Source: Chlorops oryzae
Taxonomy: Eukaryota > Arthropoda > Insecta > Diptera > Chloropidae
DNA length: 64,000 bases
Direction: 5' to 3'
Assembly (NCBI GenBank): GCA_020466095.1
Contig: CM035808.1
Location: forward strand, 27,116,151-27,180,150
In this document: one piece after another, positions 23,929-34,341 of the stretch
How positions within the stretch are numbered: position 1 is the first letter of the stretch
Layout of the letters: each line of letters begins with the position of its first letter
Position numbers and translations under genes: made by a program
Notes under the pieces: model-generated
Told to the model about the DNA's origin: nothing
The model's input: only the letters and a program-made list of their open reading frames with translations
Databases searched by the model: none

Positions 23929-24469
23929 GAAACAAGTAAGGGTGTTATAGTCAGGCGAGTCTGACAATATCTACAATACCTGCCTCAGACATCTATGGTT
24001 GAAAATTTTTTTTAAACAGGCCCCAAGCTCACTGCCATTAAGACCAGGTACTCTGGAGATATTTATGAAAACCGCCTTTTTGCAATACCCGCTTTTCCAA
24101 TTTTAAGGAAATTGAATTAGAGGCTTAAATATATGCTCAAATTCGATTGCAGTATGTTGAGAATTTTTGTGACAGACCCTAGTCCAGGAGGTATCCTAAA
24201 AAATCGACCGATTGAGTCTATTCTCGAACTTGATTTTACTTATATCGCCGCAAAAGCGCATACCAAATTTCTTTAAGCTCCCTCAACTTCTTCGATAAGA
24301 AAACTGTTTACGGATAGACGAACGTACATATATGGCTAAATAGAATCTCCTGGTAATGCTGATAATTTCCATACATATTTTGTATGATCCATATCGACTG
24401 GTTCGGGGTATTAAACACGTACGCACAAATGGAATGCACTGTCGACACAGAGTGTGTCGGGTATAAAAC
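23929..24469 (+). mobile_element. Degenerate Helitron-like (HINE/mini-me type) element
   Basis: The left end AAACAAGTAAGGGTG is like the start of the element at 53280. The right end has the short hairpin GTCGACACAGAGTGTGTCG followed by GGGTATAAAA. In between is ACGAACGTACATATATGGCT, the diverged equivalent of the segment that in related elements carries GGAC repeats. The microsatellite itself has not expanded here. There is no coding capacity. No target duplication is expected for this class. Confidence 0.6.
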
Positions 24470-25269
24470 GAAAGCTCATGACATGGAGAATATGATCCAT
24501 AATCTATAGAAAATACTAGCATATTGCCTTCTTCGTTATGACACACACTTTTAATGACAAAAGATATTCATATGTATAAAAGCATTGGGCTAGGTTCAAT
24601 TCATTTCCTGGCGTAATCATCCCATAATAATACCATATTTAAAAAAAAAATATTGTAACTCATTAAAACACAAAGAAATTTCCAATCATTTTTTCCAAAT
24701 CTGATGTTGTATTTAAAATGTGTTTGTATGCATTTTCTGACAATAAGATCAAATAGTTTAACAAAATTTAATATAAAAGAAACAGTTTTCGTTATAGGTA
24801 CTTGCCATGCAATAGACCTCGTAAAAGCATACAGTGGGACGACACCATTCAAATATAAATAAAAATTGTACATGATTTAAATGAAAATTTAATACAGCCC
24901 CAGTGAATGATACGTTGAAGCTGCAATAACAAGTTTCAATTCTCGTTTTCGGAAGTATAAGTACACATCCTAGCTTAATTCGATGATATGCCCTTTCGAT
25001 TTCCTTACATTGTGGGAAGTCACTCGATTGGTCACGTCCACGCCCATCGAGAGAGCTTAGAGACCCTTCATCCGAAAAGATTAAGAAAAAAAAAAACACA
25101 CAAAAAAAAAATTGGTCACCAATATTTTATCTATTTGAATGGTGGCATTTAGAAACGCCTTTTCTTAGCCCCAGGTTCTCTGGGTGGAAAATATAAATTT
25201 CACCAAAATAAAAGTCATCACTGCGTTTGCAAAGGAGTACCTCGCCTGGAGGGGGAATCACCTCCTTCC
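24470..25269. other. Intergenic, no supported gene
   Basis: AT-rich sequence. The frames on the minus strand near 24601-25099 lack domain or splice support. Confidence 0.45.
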
Positions 25270-25460
25270 ATGCTTGAAAACGGCTTTAGTACCATCCCAG
25301 CGGCGAAAATGCTATTTGCAGAAGCAATACATTTGTTTCAACGTGGCCGTTTTGTAGAGTGAACGCCTACCACCACCACACAAAGTAAGCAACTGCTGGG
25401 CAGGTCGCTTACGGCCTCGTATATTTTGTAGGCAGTAGGCACCGCTGAGATATTTCTACC
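25270..25460. repeat. Dispersed repeat, copy 1
   Basis: Shares CCCAGCGGC-AAAATGCT, the segment CCGTTTTGTAGAGTGAACGC followed by TACCACCACCA, and TTTGTAGGC-GTAGGC with 34085-34341, in the same order and orientation. The outer parts CAGCGG and CCGCTG are inverted, so it may be a DNA-transposon relic. Confidence 0.6.
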
Positions 25461-27178
25461 TGGCTTTGTCTTTTTCTTGAAAGCAAATCAAAATACAATA
25501 TCTAATTGGAAAAATAGATCCTTTATATTTTTGTGCTCCCAATGGTAACGAAAGAGTTAACAGCCATTCAACCCTCCTCAAAGTATGTGTGGTTTTTTTC
25601 AGTCTAAAATTTTAAGAAGTATCTACTCGCTACATGGCTGCCACTTAAAAACAAATATAAAAGCGCCAGGCAATATAAAAACTCGAGAAATTGGTGATAT
25701 ACATTTCGTCCGATAATTCTTAGAGGTGCACAAAAAGCTTACGATTATTAGCGACTTCGATAGATTTTATTGTTTGCACAGAACATTTTTTTTGCATTGA
25801 TTTGGGTATAGACTTTTGGCGTATGAACGCTTATGACTAGCCAAACACAAAAGTAAAGAGCAACCAGCTTTCTTATTCGGAAAAATTTAGAATAAAATCC
25901 AGAAAAGGACATTCTGATTTTTCGTCCCTTAGGAACTAGAAGGCGAAAAATAACATAAAAATTCAGTGACCATTTGTTTCCGCTGAACTTCCATTGCAAA
26001 ATATTATTATTTTAAGGAAGAAAGAGAGCGAAGGAGAAAGCGACACTGATAGAGAGAGAGACAGAAAGAGAAAGAGAGAGAACGATAGCAAAGTGTGGTT
26101 CACACGAAATGGTGTTAGCGTTGGATGGGTCTAAAAAGCTCATGATTGCGAATGTAAATGCGATAGGAACATTTAATAAAAAAAAGAAGGAACGATTTTT
26201 TTTCATGTGGAAAATTTGTACGAAAATGATGTTGTTGTTCGAGTGTATCATAACTGGATACATCATGTTTTTTTATATTCCTCTCTTGATTATTTAACAG
26301 CTGCAGCTCCAGATAACGAAAGGATCCAACTTTTAACATTTCGTTTCTAAAAAGCGCTCATTTTCTATTTGAGTATGTGGGAATAAAAAATATTTAAAAA
26401 AAAAACAATCATAGGTTATTACATCCTGCGGAAAGGTCCGATGAGATGTGACCTACGGACATTGTTGTTATCAAGAAATTTTTCAGCATTTCCCGCATTC
26501 GACTTTTTTTTTACATAATTCCAAACGAGAAAGTTAATAATTTTGCTTTTTTCTGTTTGTTTGCATTAATTTAGGGATAATACACATATATTTGAGTACG
26601 ATTGCGGCAAGGATTCCGCTCAGCGGTCAAAGCGGTCAACATGAAATACTTATTTATGAAAATGATAAGAGTCTTGAAGGGACTTAAACTATTATAAACT
26701 GAATGGAGAGTTCTTAAAGTTGATCGGACTTTTTCACTTCTTCAGGCAGATTTATATTTTAGTATAGCCCATGTTAAGCATGAACATAAAAAGCTATTTA
26801 ATTAAATGCCATGATGAAACATCATTCAAGTTCAACTAAATGAGGAAAATTTCCTTTTGAACGCTGAAAGAAAGTTTCCATTTTCCCTAATTATAATTAT
26901 TATTGAAAATTATAAAAGCCAAAACTTTTGATGAGCTCTAAGACAGAAAGAAGTTTCAACTTGTTGCTTAGTTTCTCCGCTAACATGGAAATTTAAAAGC
27001 CAGTCTTTTTCCAACTTCAAAGTCAAAGTTTTCTTAATTGTTTCCAATAACATAATGTGGGATATTCAGTATTGGAAGAAATCAAATTGAATGAAAAATT
27101 TTCCACGTCCTTTTGCTTTACCATCACCAAAACGCATAATTTTATTTGAATATAATTAAATTTCACGAAATGATTATT
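25461..27178. other. Intergenic, no supported gene
   Basis: Between the two CheA/CheB-like paralogues. It holds a GA-rich simple tract at about 26045-26085 and no third paralogue that I can find. Confidence 0.5.
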
Positions 27179-28037
27179 TCAATACAATTCGTTTTCTATT
27201 TTCACAACAAACTCTAAAACGTAATCGCCTCTTCCAGAGCCAATGACAATAATTTTATAGAAACCTTCGTACATATGTTGCGGTAGACCTTCTTTGGAGA
27301 CCACACAAGAGTTCAATGTGTACGTTTTCTTCTCCAAAGGTGGTTCAAACTTGTCCTCGAAATATGGAAGATCCGAGCATTTCGATAAACTCTTCATCAG
27401 TATGTCCTTATAGAATGTATTCAGGAAGTCAAACAAATGTTGCTTTTTCACGGTGAACGGTGTAAGTTTATAATCCGAACTTCCGGTTGCGCTGCGATAG
27501 ACAAGTCCCTCAACCTTTGAGTTAGTTAAGTGAACAAAATTCATCAGTTAGTGTTCTCATGTAAATGTTTACAACAGCATCCATACGTACGTATGTATCA
27601 TCACCAACTTCCACATCCACATTGATCATAATTGTGCCCGTTATGCCGTAAACGCCACGAGAAATTCTTTCCATTCGGAAATCAAATTTCGATAAATTCT
27701 CGTTCGAGCAATTTGTTGCAATCGAAATTAACTCAAACTGCCAGGTTTTCTGAATCGAAATGATTTCATTAAAATTATTTAAAATCCTTTTGAAAATTCA
27801 AATTAAACATAATGAAATCCTTCGTGCGAGTAAACCAAACACTTGTGGAAGGACGAGTTGAGTCCTTCTAAAAGAATTATTAGAATTTTTTGTGCGTTCT
27901 GCTGGTAAAAATATCCTTCACTCGCGAAGGATTTCACTAAATCTTTTTTCCCCCGTTATCCTTACTTCGGTCGAAAATACTGCCAGCGAATAGGCGAAAA
28001 TCGCGAATATGCAAAATAATTTCACAAAACGCGACAT
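27179..28037 (-). CDS. Secreted CheA/CheB-like (DUF1091-type) protein, paralogue B
   Basis: Coding exons are 28037-27966, 27749-27591 and 27514-27179, joined by phase-0 introns of 216 and 76 bp with GT/AG ends. The predicted protein has 188 residues. Residues 1-22 (MSRFVKLFCIFAIFAYSLAV...) form a signal peptide. The mature chain has KTWQFELISIATNCSNEN, MERISRGVYGITGT, DVEVGDDTY, YRSATGSSDYK, LNTFYKDILM and CSDLPYFEDKFEPPLEKKTY. Exons 2 and 3 have exactly the same lengths (159 and 336 nt) as in the gene at 21499-22232. The last exon is roughly three-quarters identical in protein by eye. This is a same-strand tandem duplicate with divergence in the signal peptide and C-terminus. The first intron is enlarged by an inverted-repeat insertion (27813-27936). 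The family role in contact chemosensation is inferred, not shown. Confidence 0.87.
27813..27936. mobile_element. Short inverted-repeat insertion in intron 1 of paralogue B
   Basis: TGAAATCCTTCGTGCGAGT at the left pairs with CTCGCGAAGGATTTCA at the right. The segment lies wholly within the 216-bp first intron, and the sister gene's intron is only 63 bp. This suggests a MITE insertion after duplication. No target duplication was resolved. Confidence 0.55.
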
Positions 28038-28126
28038 TTTGCTGCCGCCGGTGCCGATGCTGCTGCCTTCAACCGTGAAAAAAGTAACGCGACAAGATTA
28101 TGAGAGCTTAGCTTCAAATCGGCGTG

Positions 28127-28134
28127 TTTTTATA
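28127..28134 (-). promoter_or_regulatory. TATA box of paralogue B
   Basis: TATAAAAA on the minus strand, about 90 bp before the start codon at 28037, upstream of a short leader. The equivalent element lies upstream of the sister gene. Confidence 0.6.
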
Positions 28135-28137
28135 TTC

Positions 28138-28767
28138 AGCAGGCGGCACCGGGGCTTCCGAACGTTTTTTCGCATGTTATGAGCGGATTAAGAGAATGAG
28201 CCTGTCAAATTAATTTGAATTTGTTAACATTTTTTGATAATGAGATTAAAATTATAACACAGCAACGGGCACGACAGAATGTGAAAACCAATGTACTTTA
28301 ATGCTTTGAAATAATTTGAAATTTAATTATGACACGCACGAGCCTTGTTAAGGTACCTATGCATGTTTGTACCTGTGTATGTATGACACGTGTAGGCATT
28401 AGATTGATGAATTTCCCTCGGCATTAGTACACATCTTGTTGTTTGGGCGAAAATTGAACTTGTGAGATAAACGATTGAACACTTCGAAGTAATTTGAAGT
28501 TTCCATTTTAAAATGAATTCTTCGTATATCCCGTAGGTCATCAATTGTTGCACTTGAGCATTCCGTTGCTATCTGCATCCTAACGATGGCAAAAAAAAAG
28601 AAGACTTCTTGAAGGAGATGACAATTTGAAAATGCAAAATGACAAAACGACAAAATCCAATTAGTGTCAGTCCATTTGTCTGAATTGACATTTAATGGGT
28701 TCGAGTTGTCAAAGGCGCTTCTTTGAATACGAAATCGAGACTCTCTGCTGACGGTGCGAAAAGGATG
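28138..28767. other. Intergenic, nothing recognised
   Basis: Upstream flank of paralogue B. No other promoter or gene signal is recognised. Confidence 0.4.
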
Positions 28768-28973
28768 TACACCGAGAGAAATAAGAACAGTTAAATCAAC
28801 TACTTAGAACAGTTAAAGTAAGAGTGGTCAAATAAACTGTATTCCGCGTTAAATGCACGAAAAAGGCAGTCAAATGAACAGTTGAAAAACAGTTACTTTT
28901 TATGTTCAAATTCGTTTCGTTACTTAGACGTATAAGTTCGCATTCTGATCAACCGTCTCCGGAGTTTTCGATA

Positions 28974-29045
28974 GCTCAGTTGTTTAAGCTGTACTCGACA
29001 GTCGTGAGCTTCGAGGTTCTACCCTGCTGGCGGCGGGAATATTTC
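28974..29045 (+). other. tRNA-like stretch (A-box and B-box-like)
   Basis: CGATAGCTCAGTTGTTTAAGC resembles a D-arm/A-box and CGAGGTTCTACCCTG a T-arm/B-box. The acceptor stem does not pair, so this is not a working tRNA gene. It is probably a decayed tRNA or SINE-head copy. Confidence 0.4.
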
Positions 29046-29270
29046 TGGATTTTTTTTTTAATTACAGTTTTTTTTTTTGTTCAGAGTGTGGTTGTTTTGG
29101 AAGACAAAAAATTTTTCCTAAATTTTTAAGATTTTAATTTATTTAATTTTGTTTTTAATGGTTCATTTTCAAGCAAAAAATTTTGGGAGTGAAACAATTC
29201 ATTAAGCACGTTCCCCAAAACTTGAGCAACCATAAACTCAAGTGAGCATTTTGACCAACAAAATAAATTC

Positions 29271-29345
29271 GTTCGTTTAGCGTAATGGTTAAGACGTTCG
29301 CCCAGCGAAGTGGAGGTCTGCGGTTCAAGGCTCGGCCGAGGCGAG
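29271..29345 (+). other. tRNA-like stretch (A-box and B-box-like)
   Basis: TTTAGCGTAATGGTTAAGACG fits an A-box and GCGGTTCAAGGCTCGG a diverged B-box, 40-50 bp apart as in tRNAs. Stems are imperfect. It lies in the same TIR element as the stretch at 28974, in the same orientation. Confidence 0.45.
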
Positions 29346-29650
29346 AAAATTTAAAGAGATGAAAGAGAAAAAGATTTAAATAGAAACAAATAATTAAAGA
29401 TATTAATAAAAAAATTAATAAAAGAAGATAAAAAAAAAGTCAAAGCAAAAAATAAATTTTTTTTCCCAGTCGGTGGCGACAGTTGATTTAACCGCGAGAC
29501 AGTTATATCAACCATAAGGTAGTTATATCCTTATTGACAGTGTTTGTACTGTTGAATTGACCGCTACTACACATAAGCTAACAATTAACGGTGAACTCGG
29601 TTATTTTAACCTGCTTTTTCAGTTAATATAACTACCTTTTTCTCTCGGTG

Positions 29651-30180
29651 TAGTGATCAGTCGAGAACGGTCTTTGAAATAGATATACACGTGCATGCGT
29701 ATGGAGGGCGAACCCTTTTAAAGACCGTCTGAAGATAACGGGTTGACTTCGATGAACGGTAATTGCTGAAACATATTCGAGAAAATTGCCAGAAACGTTT
29801 ATTGACATTTAAATTGATTTCTGAGAAATTCGAAGTTCGTTTTCGTCGAGAGGATATCGTGCCAAAAATAAATATAAATCAGTGAATTTGTAAATATTGA
29901 ATGTATGGGTCGTTAGTAAAACAATTTATGTTAAGATTTTTATTGGAAAAAACAACGCTCAAACTCTTCTAAGGTCAATGGGTCCCTTTCGATCCTGACA
30001 TATCAGCCTTTTAAGAAAGCCGCCAATGCTTATTCAAAAGGTCGATAAAGTTTGACAATTAGTTTCTGGTAGCAGACTTATTAACCATTCACATAGACTT
30101 TGTAATAGTAATGGTCCATTACTAAGGGAGACTAAAAAGTGTCTTTTTGTAACTGCCCAGCAAACATTATCCAAAGAAAT
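29651..30180. other. Intergenic, nothing recognised
   Basis: AT-rich with no gene, RNA box pair or repeat end that I can support. Confidence 0.4.
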
Positions 30181-30184
30181 AGTT

Positions 30185-30315
30185 CAAGTTATAGAGCCTT
30201 CGAGTTAGGGAAACGGAATTGTATATAAAATATTCGCTTTTACCACCTGATTCAGTTCGATTTATAGAAAATTCGAGTTGTAGAAGTTTGAGTTATGGAA
30301 GTTTGACTTTAATTA
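30185..30315. mobile_element. Degenerate pogo-like MITE remnant(s)
   Basis: Contains CTTCGAGTTAGGGAAACGG near 30198-30218 and GAGTTATGGAAGTTTGACTT near 30292-30311. Both are diverged copies of the right end of the MITE at 18812-18913. The left end is not recognisable. Confidence 0.5.
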
Positions 30316-30389
30316 CTTTTTTATATGAGCCCGAAGTCATATATTGAATAAGCCGATGGCGATTACTTGATGTAGATTAACAATGGGTT

Positions 30390-30800
30390 TTGGAACCGAG
30401 TCTCCGCGTCACAGCAACCTGCAAGGATTATTGTGAATACCATTTTCTAATTTCATAGGCGAGTGGCATTCAAGAATGCCTCGATGTCCCGTGGAGATAT
30501 CCTACCTACCTCCGTTCTAGTTGTAAAAGTAACGAAGTCTGAGTCTTGAAAGACTGTCACGGTGGCACATCATGTGCTCCGCTGTCTCCTATGCCCGGTA
30601 ACAGAGCCTGCAGCTGTCGTCTCTATTTAAACCAAGATGCGAAAGATGTTGTTTTACTCTACAATTTCCAGTGAGGAAATCTGTAACATGTCGAACTCCA
30701 GTCCTGCTAAGCAATAGGAGGTCTTTCGTTCTGGCCTTTGAGAATACTGACATGTAGTCTCTAGCTTGTCTGTAGCGGGTAATGTCTTTGAGCTGATGCA
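30390..30800 (-). pseudogene. Non-LTR retrotransposon (Jockey/LOA-like) RNase H C-terminus, broken
   Basis: Minus-strand translation gives LLLSRTGVRHVTDFLTGNC, then RVKQHLSHLGLNRDDSCRLC: the RNase H C-terminal region and Cys motif typical of insect LINEs. A TAG stop follows CRLCYRA. Past it the same frame continues as ETAEHMMCHRDSLSRLRLRYF, which clearly belonged to the same protein. A diverged terminal part near 30440-30490 (SPRDIEAFLNATRL in another frame) and a short 3' UTR-like end follow. It is truncated at its 5' side and is a dead 3' fragment; the clade is inferred from motif style. Confidence 0.75.
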
Positions 30801-31476
30801 AGTATGTCTCATATATACATACATAAATACATACATATACCACTGCCTTTGAAATAGTATCTCACTCTCACTTTCCCGTAAATTAGTAGCATATATCCTC
30901 CTCAGTCCCCAACGCTGTCTGCTACAAAAATTTTATATGCTTATATATATACGCCATGACGCCTAGAGTATATGTATGACAATTGCAGTGATCACTTAGT
31001 ACAAATGCGATCGTCCTTTTTGGCTTAAGGTTTTGAACCTCATATTTTTATACAAGGAAATGGGGATTGAATATTTGAACATTTAAAAAATGCATCCTGG
31101 AAAATGGTTTTATCTATTCTTTCCCTTTTGTGATATATTTAGGTGAAGATATTTCGGGAATGACGGTATGCCTGCCTCCCTTCGGAGGCATAAATCGAAG
31201 CATTTCAAATTTGTTGAATGGGTAAAAACCGATAAAGAATTTCAAAATAAAATATTTTGATAATATTTGATGGTGCAGAATATAAGCTGCGAAGGTTCAA
31301 AATATTTTATTTCAAACCCTAAATTATTTTTGAATTTTCATCGGATAAGATTAAATTAATTATATCAAAGTACGAAAAATTACCGCTAAGAAATTCTTTA
31401 ATGCGCTCTTTCCGATTTGTTCTGTTCTAAACATGAATTAATGGCTTTGTTGGTTTTCCTTTAAATTTAATTACAG
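30801..31476. other. Upstream region / intron preceding the RRxS-protein gene
   Basis: AT-rich and non-coding. It ends in TTTAAATTTAATTACAG, a good 3' splice-site sequence (AG at 31475-31476), so at least the last part is probably intronic. The first exon of the gene is not identified in the window. Confidence 0.45.
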
Positions 31477-31630
31477 TTTAAGGCCAATACTTCCTGCCGA
31501 AGTAAGGACCAAGGAATAGCACGATAAGCACCAACGCCAACATCAACAGCAAGAACAATAGGAATAGCAACAGCAACCGCACCGCCATCAGCAGTAGCAA
31601 CAACAACGAGACCACGGAAAGGACATAACT
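31477..31630 (+). other. 5' UTR exon part of the RRxS-protein gene
   Basis: This follows the splice acceptor at 31475-31476 and is rich in CAG/AAC trinucleotides, common in fly leaders. An in-frame TAG at 31595-31597 shows that coding begins downstream of it. Confidence 0.6.
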
Positions 31631-32430
31631 ATGCGTCGTTCATCGTTTACGCCAGTTTTTAATATAAGTGCACAAGAGCCACTAATCGTCGTCGAAGAGA
31701 CAAATCCATCGGACTATGGCGACGGCGCTGAAGGTGCTGTCGGAGGTACATCGGATAATACAGGAACGACAAAGCAGCGTTCGAACAGCGATGACTCTGA
31801 GCCCGACTCTCCGGTGAATCCGTATCTTCTATGCCCGTTTCCCGATATGCAGCAGCGGCGTAAGCATTCATTGCCCTCGCTTCAGATAACCGAAGGAATA
31901 ACAGCGAGTCAAGTGCGCCGCTTATCCGAAGTGGGTGGCGAGAGTAGTGGCCTGAGTTCAAGGGAGGTGGAATTTTTAGCGACCCTCTCCCAGAAGGCAA
32001 ACCCGGCTGCTGGCGGCCGGAGACATTCTGTTGTGACAATTTCAGCTGTGCCACCAACTCTTTTCGGACGCAATCGACGTGAATCCGTTTCCGGTGCGGG
32101 ATACAGGTAAATGGCATTGCCGTTTCAAGATATTTGTGGGACAGTTTGTTTTCTCTTTTACCTTTTCTTTTTGCTGTATTTTTCGCAAATTGAATTTGCT
32201 ATCGTTTCTTGTATTCTTGTTGTTTGTTTTTCTTTCATATTCGTAGTGGCAGCCGTCGTGGCAGTGGATTTCAAGGACCACCACTTACTGACCATCGTGG
32301 CAGCATTCATAACTTACAGCTCGACATCATGGACGGCATTGTACAGACGCGAAAAACACGCTCTGGCAGCGGTGTTTGGACAGCACCCGTACTAAAGGAA
32401 GCGGAAAGCAACGTTCCCGTGCAAACATAA
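31631..32430 (+). CDS. Disordered RRxS-motif-rich phosphoprotein candidate (family not recognised)
   Basis: Two coding exons, 31631-32106 and 32247-32430, are separated by a 140-bp GT/AG intron in phase 2 and encode 219 residues. The start is the first ATG after an in-frame stop at 31595-31597. There is no signal peptide, membrane segment or folded domain that I know. Composition is Ser/Arg/Gly-rich with an acidic N-terminal third. Five RRxS sites (Ser 5, 99, 133, 152, 165) plus RKHS at Ser 80 match the consensus of cAMP-dependent kinase. Blocks that look conserved are RRKHSLPSLQITEGITASQV (76-95), SREVEFLATLSQKA and RRHSVVTISAVPPTLFGRNR. Codon use and GC are clearly higher than the surroundings, supporting a real gene. 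The function is unknown; a regulated cytosolic or synaptic phosphoprotein is only a guess. Confidence 0.82.
32107..32246 (+). other. Intron of the RRxS-protein gene
   Basis: Donor CAG|GTAAAT and acceptor ATTCGTAG, with a pyrimidine-rich tract before the acceptor. The donor GTAA supplies an in-frame TAA if unspliced, giving a 159-residue product. Confidence 0.8.
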
Positions 32431-32980
32431 ATTATGTCGACAGTCGTCAGCTAATAAGAATGAAGCACGACCAGCATGCAGTTATTTAATATTCTCACCC
32501 GATTGACCCACCAACGTACTCACCCACCCGACGACCATTCATATCCACCATAAACCACCGACATTAAAAACAATCAAACCATCAATGCCAAGCCAATTCC
32601 TAGCCACAATGTTTATCGACATAGTTGGAGCCAATTTTTTCTCCTTTTTTTTGCAACACTGCACTATATACACTAATCCAGCGAATTGGAAATCGACATC
32701 GCGCGCGCACACACACAAAGGCACATACAGACAAACACACATTCATGCACACACAACCACCCACACCAATATGAGAAAAGAACAAAAACAAGGACAAAAA
32801 TTGCAGTGGCAATATTGCTTCTCCAGGAAGGCCAAGCGAAATCCATCAACAATGAAGCTGCAAGCAAGCAACACGAAAAAATGTTGCGCCACTTTTTTTC
32901 TGCAACCGCGTACAATCAAATGGAATTGTGACCGAAAGATGTGCCAAAAGTAAATAAAAAGGAATGAATGAAAATAAACG
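32431..32980 (+). other. 3' UTR of the RRxS-protein gene with polyadenylation signals
   Basis: It holds a CA-rich simple tract at about 32697-32720. AATAAA occurs at 32953-32958 and 32973-32978 after about 520 bp of leaderless non-coding sequence. The frames found here on both strands are simple-sequence artefacts. Confidence 0.55.
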
Positions 32981-34084
32981 TGAAAAATAAAAAATAAAAT
33001 ATAAAAAATTTTAAAAACTTAAAAAATGAAATAAAAAATAAGAACAGATCGAATATCCAATCGTGAAAAGGAGTAAACGAAAAATAAAAGCGTAAATTTA
33101 AATGAATATTTCCATCCCACAGTTCAAAGTATTCTTTTATATGAAGTTTTCATTTCGTATTGATAAATTTGGTTTGAAAAGCGGAATTAAAAAGCTGCAC
33201 CGAATGCGCTTGTGGAAAAAGGAAACTAAAAACGAAAAAAAAAATCGGAACAGTTTTAATCGAACCTGAACGCATCGCAAAGGATTGGATTTTCAAAAAT
33301 TGTTTTGTTCTCGAAATTAAAAGCATTCGCACATGGAAAGCAATTAACTTCATTTTCGAACAAATGTGAACTCCTGTATCACGATGTTCATCAGAGTTAT
33401 TGGTGCCTCAAGCTCAATCCATAAATACTTGCATACGTTTTCAATCAAATTAGAAATTAATCCAGCCAATTGCGAAGAAGAAATAATATCTTAAACGGTT
33501 ACGGTCCATATAATTAACACACGCATTGGTATATGCAACTCAAATGCAGTAACAGGACACCTGTTAACTCGTTCACGTAAGAATGGAATGTACTGGAATT
33601 TATTTATTATTTTAAAAAAAGGTTTGAGTGTGTGTTTGTGTGAACCCTTTTGGATGACCTCAGTAACGTTATGGTGAGGGAGAGGAAACAGAGATAGATA
33701 AGTCCCCTATCTCTCAGGCCGATGCCGCGTAAAATACAAGCTGAACAATTCGCATCAGATTAGTGACTTTAAATGCAGACTATTTTTTTAAAGCGAAGAG
33801 AACATATTCCATCTAAATATGAGTAAATATGTTGCTCTATATAGAGTAAGACTCAGATTCGAGACAGATACTCGAAAACTATCAAAATGTCCTCTCCTTC
33901 GTAATAAAGGTCGAAGGCGAACTGGAACAAAATAATTAAATTCGTTAGAGTGCGAAATCCATAAGCTTAATTTTTCAATAAACCCCTGGGCTGCGGGCAC
34001 ACCAGATAAATCGAAACGAAACCGAAATAAACGGTTGTCAAAAATAACAGTCTATTGTGCAGAATGAGACTTAATGGACCAAAC
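32981..34084. other. Intergenic, no supported gene
   Basis: A-rich just after the poly(A) signals, then ordinary AT-rich DNA with no recognisable feature. Confidence 0.45.
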
Positions 34085-34341
34085 CCAGCGGCCAAAATGC
34101 TGCTTACAGAAGCGATGAACCGCAAAACATTTCGTAGGCGGTGATGCATACGACCTCATATACCATTCTAGTATACTTTTGTTCTAACGTGCCCGTTTTG
34201 TAGAGTGAACGCTTACCACCACCATATAACGTAAGCTATTGGTAGACAGGTCGCCTACAATCTCGTATACTTTGTAGCTATAATAGTCAGTTCGCTTACA
34301 GTCTCGTGTACTTTGTAGGCGGTAGGCATTGTTGGCCGTTG
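34085..34341. repeat. Dispersed repeat, copy 2, with short inverted ends
   Basis: Begins CCCAGCGGCC and ends GGCCGTTGGG, an inverted pair of about 10 bp. It contains GCCCGTTTTGTAGAGTGAAC and ACCACCACCATATAACGTAAG, shared with 25270-25460. CTCGTATACTTTGTAGCTAT and CTCGTGTACTTTGTAGGC form an internal partial duplication. Probably a small DNA transposon; no target duplication resolved. Confidence 0.6.

Larger units (their letters stand above)
28770..29650. mobile_element. TIR element (CACCGAGAGAAA ends) with ACAGTTAA-type arms
   Basis: The ends are CACCGAGAGAAATAAGAACA and, inverted, CACCGAGAGAAAAAGGTAGT. TA flanks both sides (28768-28769 and 29651-29652), though a 2-bp match could be chance. 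Both arms repeat motifs such as AACAGTTAAA, TCAACTA and AGTTATAT. The centre contains two tRNA-like stretches on the plus strand (see separate entries). No protein-coding frame is supported. A similar end, CACAGAGAAAAAA, starts at 63374. Confidence 0.65.

Noticed and set aside
28974..29345. Functional tRNA genes
   Set aside because: A- and B-box-like words are present but the acceptor and anticodon stems do not pair, and they lie in a transposon.
31659..32117. 152-codon minus-strand frame
   Set aside because: It is opposite the RRxS gene, whose splice sites, start and upstream stop all agree on the plus strand.
32585..32953. Frames in the CA-rich region after 32430
   Set aside because: They run through a CA repeat and the 3' UTR; both strands are open because of simple sequence.
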